A stretch of 61,688 bases of DNA from Chryseobacterium balustinum. Lineage in GTDB: Bacteria > Bacteroidota > Bacteroidia > Flavobacteriales > Weeksellaceae. Shown here one piece after another: positions 58,075 through 61,688 of this stretch; within the stretch, counting starts at the first letter, position 1; every line of letters begins with the position of its first letter. Location: positions 1 to 61,688 of the forward strand of contig NZ_FUZE01000024.1 in the NCBI RefSeq assembly GCF_900168205.1. Reading direction: 5' to 3'. A program made the position numbers and the translations under genes. The notes beneath the pieces are model-generated. The model saw only the letters and a list, made by a program, of their open reading frames with translations. It had not been told where the DNA came from and ran no database searches.

Positions 58075-60480
58075 TTAAAACTCAAGAAGCTTTAATTTAA
58101 ACTGTATTGCAAAATTCTGTTTAAAATTGGTGGTGGTGTAATATCCTACCCTGTAAAATAATCCTAGATTGAAGTAAGAAGATAAAAAGTTATTCCATTC
58201 TAAACCAACTTCCTGATACAAATGATCAAGTTTTTGAAATCTGTAATCATGATATTCAGGATGCTTCATGTCACCAATTGTTCCTCTGAGGACGAAATCA
58301 AAACTTGTCACATTTTGCCCGATACTTTTAAAGTAAAAAGGTAATTTATGGGTAAGATAATAGGCGATAAATTTATCGTTGTAATATTTTCCGCCTTCCA
58401 AAGTGGCAAAACCGAGATAAGAAGTAAGGTTAAAATTGATATCCCGACTTGGAGAAGCCAGCCCGTTTGTTGTAAAGTTCTTCCAAATTGGAGCTTCGCC
58501 TAAAAGAAAACCACCGTATAAACGGAGCCCGGTTGTTCCCAGTCTGGTTTTAAAATTATGAACAAATAAAGCATCAAAGCGTGTGTAATTAAAATCTCCA
58601 CCAAAAACTTTCATACTCTGCTCGTAATTAAAATAAAGTTCCGGATATTTCTGATCAATCAGCGATTTCCCCTGCGGAGTCATAATGTTTGTGGAGTTTG
58701 GAGAATATTTTAAAGTCACCAAAGTGTTGAAGTTTTCAAAAGGACCTCTTTTCCCCCGAAAATCATAATCAAATAAGGCTTCCTCAGAATTTCTCCTTGT
58801 GGCAAAAGCGAGTGTCAAACCATTGGTGACGTCATTTAAATAAGACAAAGAAGCTCCTTTGTAACGGTAATATTTATCATTATTAATGTTATTTCCGTAG
58901 TTCATCATACGCATTCTAAACGTCCAAAGTCGACGGTAAAATTCGCCTGAAGAATTTACATCGTCATAATATTCTATTCTGAAATAAGAGTTTTTTTCGA
59001 GGGTGGTTTTCATATCAACTCCAATTCCATATTTGAATTTGTCATCACCCAAACCGTAAGCAAAATAATAATCCGGTGAAAAATAAGGGTCAAAATTTTC
59101 ATTAAGCTTTCCTTTTAAGCCCAATCTGAAACCTTCATATAAGTTGTAATTGACGATCTCCCCAATATCAAAATCAAAATTTCCTACGCGAACCTGACCA
59201 TTGATTAGTCCGGTTAAAATTCTTGCTGTTCGGTCTATATTATAAACTTTTCCTAAACTGTCAATGGTTTTATAAGTGTGACTTTCTCTGGCAGACAAAG
59301 GCTGCGGGCGATAGAGATGAAGAGTATTTCCACTTGTATTTTTTACCGAAAAAGTGTAACCTTTAAAATCTTTCGGATCTTCTTCAATAGGAGAAATGTA
59401 ATTGAAATATTTCGAATTGAGATAGGCGTACGTTCCAAAGCTGCTCTTTTTTTCTTTCTCTTTTTCGGGGTTTTCATTGTCTTGCCCCATCATCATTCGG
59501 CTCATGCGAAGTTTTACGCGTTCTTCAGACAAAAACCATTTACTGTTGAAATAAACCCAAATGCTTGTAATATTTCCTTCGTTTTTTTCTTTGCTTACAC
59601 TTTCTATTTTTTTGATGCCGTAAGTTTCAGTATCAATATAAATAGTACCGCTGAATTTTCTTTTTTTTACTGGTTTTTTATAATTGGCTTCACGAAAACG
59701 GATTACATAATTTTGCCTTCCATCGATTTCAATGCTGTCTGTAAGAAAAAAACGATACAAACCACGATTTTCCTGTTTGATCTGATTGGGGATTTTGTTC
59801 CGGTTGCTTTGCAGCGCAATCATTTCATAGATGGGTTGTTTAAGTCCGGAAATTCGGTTATCAAGAATATTTATCTTTTCGCCATATTTTTTAGAGTACA
59901 AAAATTCCTGAGCTCTTTCCCAAAGAAAAAGCTTACTGTTGGCAAATATTTTTCTTGCCGAAACATCTTGTGCAGAATCTTCTTTTTTATTGTTTTTAAA
60001 TAACCCTAAATTATTGGTGAATACATTATTAAATGCAGTAATACTATCCTGGTCGATATCCAGAGAAACCTTTTCATAAGATTTGTAAGCATAAGAATCA
60101 AGACTTTCGGGAGAGTTACTTTTAAAAAGCTGATCTACTTTTCTGAGAATTTCCAAAGCTTTGGGATCGCTTTTATCTTCAAGAATAATTGTTTCTATCG
60201 CAAAAGTTTTAGATGAAGTAGGAGTAAGAGAAGTTTGGATGATACTTTCTACCAAAGTACTTTCTTTGTAAAAACCAGGCGCTTCAATCTGGATGTTTTT
60301 ACATTTGGTTTTAAATTCCAAAAAACCTGCAGTATTGGTTTTACCTAAAATCTTACCATTACATGATACATTTGCATTTGCAATAGGGGATTGGTTCGCT
60401 TCATTAAATACAGCGATTTTTGATTGCGAAAAACCAAAAATAAACGCCCATAAAAAAATAAAACTCAGCTTCCTTTTCAT
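58075..60480 (-). CDS. DUF5686 outer-membrane protein (copy 2)
   Basis: I use the ATG at 60480 (MKRKLSFIFLWAFIFGFSQS, about 801 residues); six extra residues in the longer frame precede a typical signal peptide. It follows the same plan as its neighbour: regulatory-like Ig domain (SKIAVFNEANQSPIANANVSCNGKILGKTNTAGFLEF), the central IILEDKSDPKALEILRKVDQLFKSNSPESLDSYAYKSYEKVSLDIDQDS region, and a barrel ending IQFKLKLLEF. The two genes are clear tandem duplicates, separated by the 78-residue gene. Function unknown; outer-membrane location is likely. Confidence 0.92.
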   Translation of the reverse strand: MKRKLSFIFLWAFIFGFSQSKIAVFNEANQSPIANANVSCNGKILGKTNTAGFLEFKTKCKNIQIEAPGFYKESTLVESIIQTSLTPTSSKTFAIETIILEDKSDPKALEILRKVDQLFKSNSPESLDSYAYKSYEKVSLDIDQDSITAFNNVFTNNLGLFKNNKKEDSAQDVSARKIFANSKLFLWERAQEFLYSKKYGEKINILDNRISGLKQPIYEMIALQSNRNKIPNQIKQENRGLYRFFLTDSIEIDGRQNYVIRFREANYKKPVKKRKFSGTIYIDTETYGIKKIESVSKEKNEGNITSIWVYFNSKWFLSEERVKLRMSRMMMGQDNENPEKEKEKKSSFGTYAYLNSKYFNYISPIEEDPKDFKGYTFSVKNTSGNTLHLYRPQPLSARESHTYKTIDSLGKVYNIDRTARILTGLINGQVRVGNFDFDIGEIVNYNLYEGFRLGLKGKLNENFDPYFSPDYYFAYGLGDDKFKYGIGVDMKTTLEKNSYFRIEYYDDVNSSGEFYRRLWTFRMRMMNYGNNINNDKYYRYKGASLSYLNDVTNGLTLAFATRRNSEEALFDYDFRGKRGPFENFNTLVTLKYSPNSTNIMTPQGKSLIDQKYPELYFNYEQSMKVFGGDFNYTRFDALFVHNFKTRLGTTGLRLYGGFLLGEAPIWKNFTTNGLASPSRDINFNLTSYLGFATLEGGKYYNDKFIAYYLTHKLPFYFKSIGQNVTSFDFVLRGTIGDMKHPEYHDYRFQKLDHLYQEVGLEWNNFLSSYFNLGLFYRVGYYTTTNFKQNFAIQFKLKLLEF

Positions 60481-60723
60481 ACCATTATGCTCGGTCAAAA
60501 TTACTGATATTTCTTCTTGTGAGAAAGTTTTTGAAGTTAACTTATTTTAAATCGAAAAAAATCTCTAAGATTTCTGATATGTTATCATTTGTTATTTAAT
60601 TATATGGTCTTGAAATCTCAATTTTGCTTCTGATTAGAAATACTGTGTATACATTATATATACACCTATTGAGTTGAAAATTTAGAATTCTAATCTGTAC
60701 CATATATATAATAGGACTGTTTG

Positions 60724-60758
60724 CATTCTTCAACACTCCAACGCTCCCACACTAATAC
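60724..60758. repeat. period-7 array, C-rich words (site J)
   Basis: CATTCTT, CAACACT, CCAACGC, TCCCACA, CTAATAC in register on the plus strand. Confidence 0.5.
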
Positions 60759-60759
60759 T

Positions 60760-60860
60760 TTTTTCTGTAGCTTCATCCGGCTTTCACTCCTCGCTTTTTT
60801 GCGCTTTACTTTTCCTTTCAGCAAAAAGAGCTCAAACATACCGTTCAATCCGGGCTATGG
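60760..60860. repeat. GC-richer conserved-looking block
   Basis: A block with words such as CATCCGGCTTTCACTCC, GCGCTTTACTTTTCC and CCGTTCAATCCGGGC stands out from its AT-rich surroundings. It carries no long open frame. I have the impression of a dispersed repeat seen in related genomes, but cannot verify it. Confidence 0.3.
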
Positions 60861-61005
60861 TTGCAGTCCATAGTATAGCTTTTAGTTATATATATATATT
60901 GTGAGTTTATAAAATCAAAGTCCAAGATTTAGATTTCTATTTAAAATACAAACATTTTCTATAATTTTTGTTTTGATTAACAGATCTACTTAAGCATTGA
61001 TAAAA

Positions 61006-61258
61006 GCGGAGCTCCGTAGGAGCGCCACCTTTGTAGTAAAACGGGTTGTTTTAGAATTATAAGCTCCTTCGGAGCGACACAAAGCATGCAATAGACTTTT
61101 CCAATACGGTTGTAAAGTTTTTTAAAACGAATTCCTTTAACGTGTCATTATATATAAGAACAACTGTTTTTTTTAACCTTACATCAAATTATTAAAATAA
61201 ACTAAAAACAAAATGCGCGCAAAGCAATATATAAAAGGTAGCGCTCCTCCGGAGCGCT
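61006..61258. repeat. three GGAGC hairpin repeats
   Basis: GCTCC-GTA-GGAGC (61011-61023), GCTCC-TTC-GGAGC (61063-61075) and AGCGCTCC-TCC-GGAGCGCT (61240-61258) are three hairpins with nearly the same stem and a 3-base loop. They are typical of short REP-like elements. Confidence 0.7.
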
Positions 61259-61413
61259 CTTCTTTACAATAGATAAATAAAATCACATGTTTCACCCTTT
61301 TGTTTTCGGCTTTGTCTTACTTTGTTAAATGCAATGCTTTTGTTTAGCTTAATAAAAAGAGATCAAATAAAAACTTTTAGTTTATCCTTGCGATAAAACC
61401 TTGCTTTTTCTCA

Positions 61414-61518
61414 TCAACCTCTCTCTTACGCTCCAACCCTCAAACTCTCGCACAAACCAAAAGCTTACAATCTGCCTCCTGCAACCTACCACCTAGTTCC
61501 TGCAATCTGCTCCCTAAG
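61414..61518. repeat. long period-7 array (site K)
   Basis: Fifteen heptamers in register, including ACGCTCC, AACCCTC, TCCTGCA (twice), ACCTACC, ACCTAGT, ATCTGCC and ATCTGCT. It is the longest and most C-rich array in the window. Confidence 0.8.
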
Positions 61519-61603
61519 AGTTTTTAAAATTATTCATTCAGGAAGTCAATGACTTAGGTGTAAATATTAATTAAAGATGAATTTTATGTTACATAAATTA
61601 GGA

Positions 61604-61630
61604 TTGTGTTATTAAAAAGTTCTACTTTTG
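61604..61630 (+). promoter_or_regulatory. outward promoter at the window end
   Basis: TTG (61604-61606) and TACTTTTG (61623-61630) with a 16-base gap match the Bacteroidota pattern, though the spacing is short. They point out of the window. The following 58 bases hold no start codon context I can judge; AAGGAGG at 61676-61682 is unusual in flavobacteria. An rRNA or other stable RNA transcription unit beyond the end is possible. Confidence 0.4.
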
Positions 61631-61688
61631 CCCCACTGAAAAACGAGAGTTGATTGGTAGCGCAGAAGAGCTTTTAAGGAGGCGAAAA

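Larger units (their letters stand above)
60499..61688. other. gene-free 1.19-kb tail rich in repeats
   Basis: No convincing coding frame. It contains a TATATATA tract, a GTGTATA palindrome near 60645-60665, a GC-richer block near 60760-60860, GGAGC hairpins, period-7 arrays and an outward promoter. It is the longest gene-free stretch in the window. Such a tail often precedes an rRNA operon, but none is seen here. Confidence 0.6.

Noticed and set aside
59278..60003. A 241-codon open frame on the plus strand
   Set aside because: It lies wholly inside the DUF5686 gene on the other strand and its product is a low-complexity, Phe-rich sequence typical of an antisense shadow.
61414..61518. Possible degraded coding region in the C-rich stretch
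   Set aside because: The regularity has period 7, not 3, so it does not fit a protein frame.

Overview
The window looks like chromosome of a Chryseobacterium-type flavobacterium (Bacteroidota, Weeksellaceae). It is AT-rich. Six predicted secreted proteins carry C-terminal type IX secretion (T9SS) sorting signals. Several genes have the Bacteroidota promoter element TAnnTTTG, and there are TonB/HmuY heme-uptake genes and DUF5686 outer-membrane proteins. I see no phage, insertion sequence, CRISPR array, tRNA or rRNA gene inside the window.

Layout. 1-5 kb is accessory: a ClbS/DfsB-like protein, a two-gene ABC transporter, YwqG and DUF2314-ankyrin proteins, a decayed gene (4188-4494) and a DUF4268 protein. 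5-9.8 kb is a sulfate assimilation cluster: Rrf2 regulator, cysH, cysD, cysN, a TSUP anion transporter, then an ABM-domain monooxygenase. 10-21.9 kb is a heme acquisition island. It holds two T9SS-secreted proteins (HmuY-type and cleaved-adhesin type) and an opposing operon TonB receptor - HmuY lipoprotein - hmuT - hmuU - hmuV - methyltransferase - hmuS, followed by a ChaN-like protein. Near-identical Fur-box-like palindromes sit in front of all three transcription units. 22-38 kb is mixed core: an exported peptide-deformylase-like protein, a lactonase-type propeller, ohr/ohrR, nitroreductase, pheT, a META lipoprotein, 3-hydroxybutyryl-CoA dehydrogenase, a class A beta-lactamase, a LytS/LytTR pair, alanine dehydrogenase and tsaE. 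37.7-41.2 kb is a large T9SS adhesin with its own Fur-like box. 41.5-44.4 kb carries dnaG and clpP. 44.5-48.3 kb is a cobalamin-riboswitch-controlled cluster: a BtuG-like beta-propeller and two tandem paralogues of unknown function, all T9SS cargo. 48.4-60.5 kb carries tpiA, an S9 oligopeptidase, TerB-like, BT_3928/DoxX, DUF1599, folP and two DUF5686 paralogues. The last 1.19 kb has no gene but has short hairpin repeats, a period-7 array and a promoter pointing out of the window.

The most interesting points are these. (1) A B12 riboswitch drives surface proteins exported by T9SS, including a two-domain family I cannot name that is a good candidate for new cobalamin-capture proteins. (2) At least a dozen intergenic stretches have different words but the same strict 7-base periodicity. 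In two places such an array supplies the promoter of an apparently leaderless gene. (3) A Fur-like regulon is readable directly from repeated palindromes. (4) Some core enzymes lack expected metal ligands: a deformylase-like protein with EGDLS, and a primase whose zinc-finger cysteines are gone.
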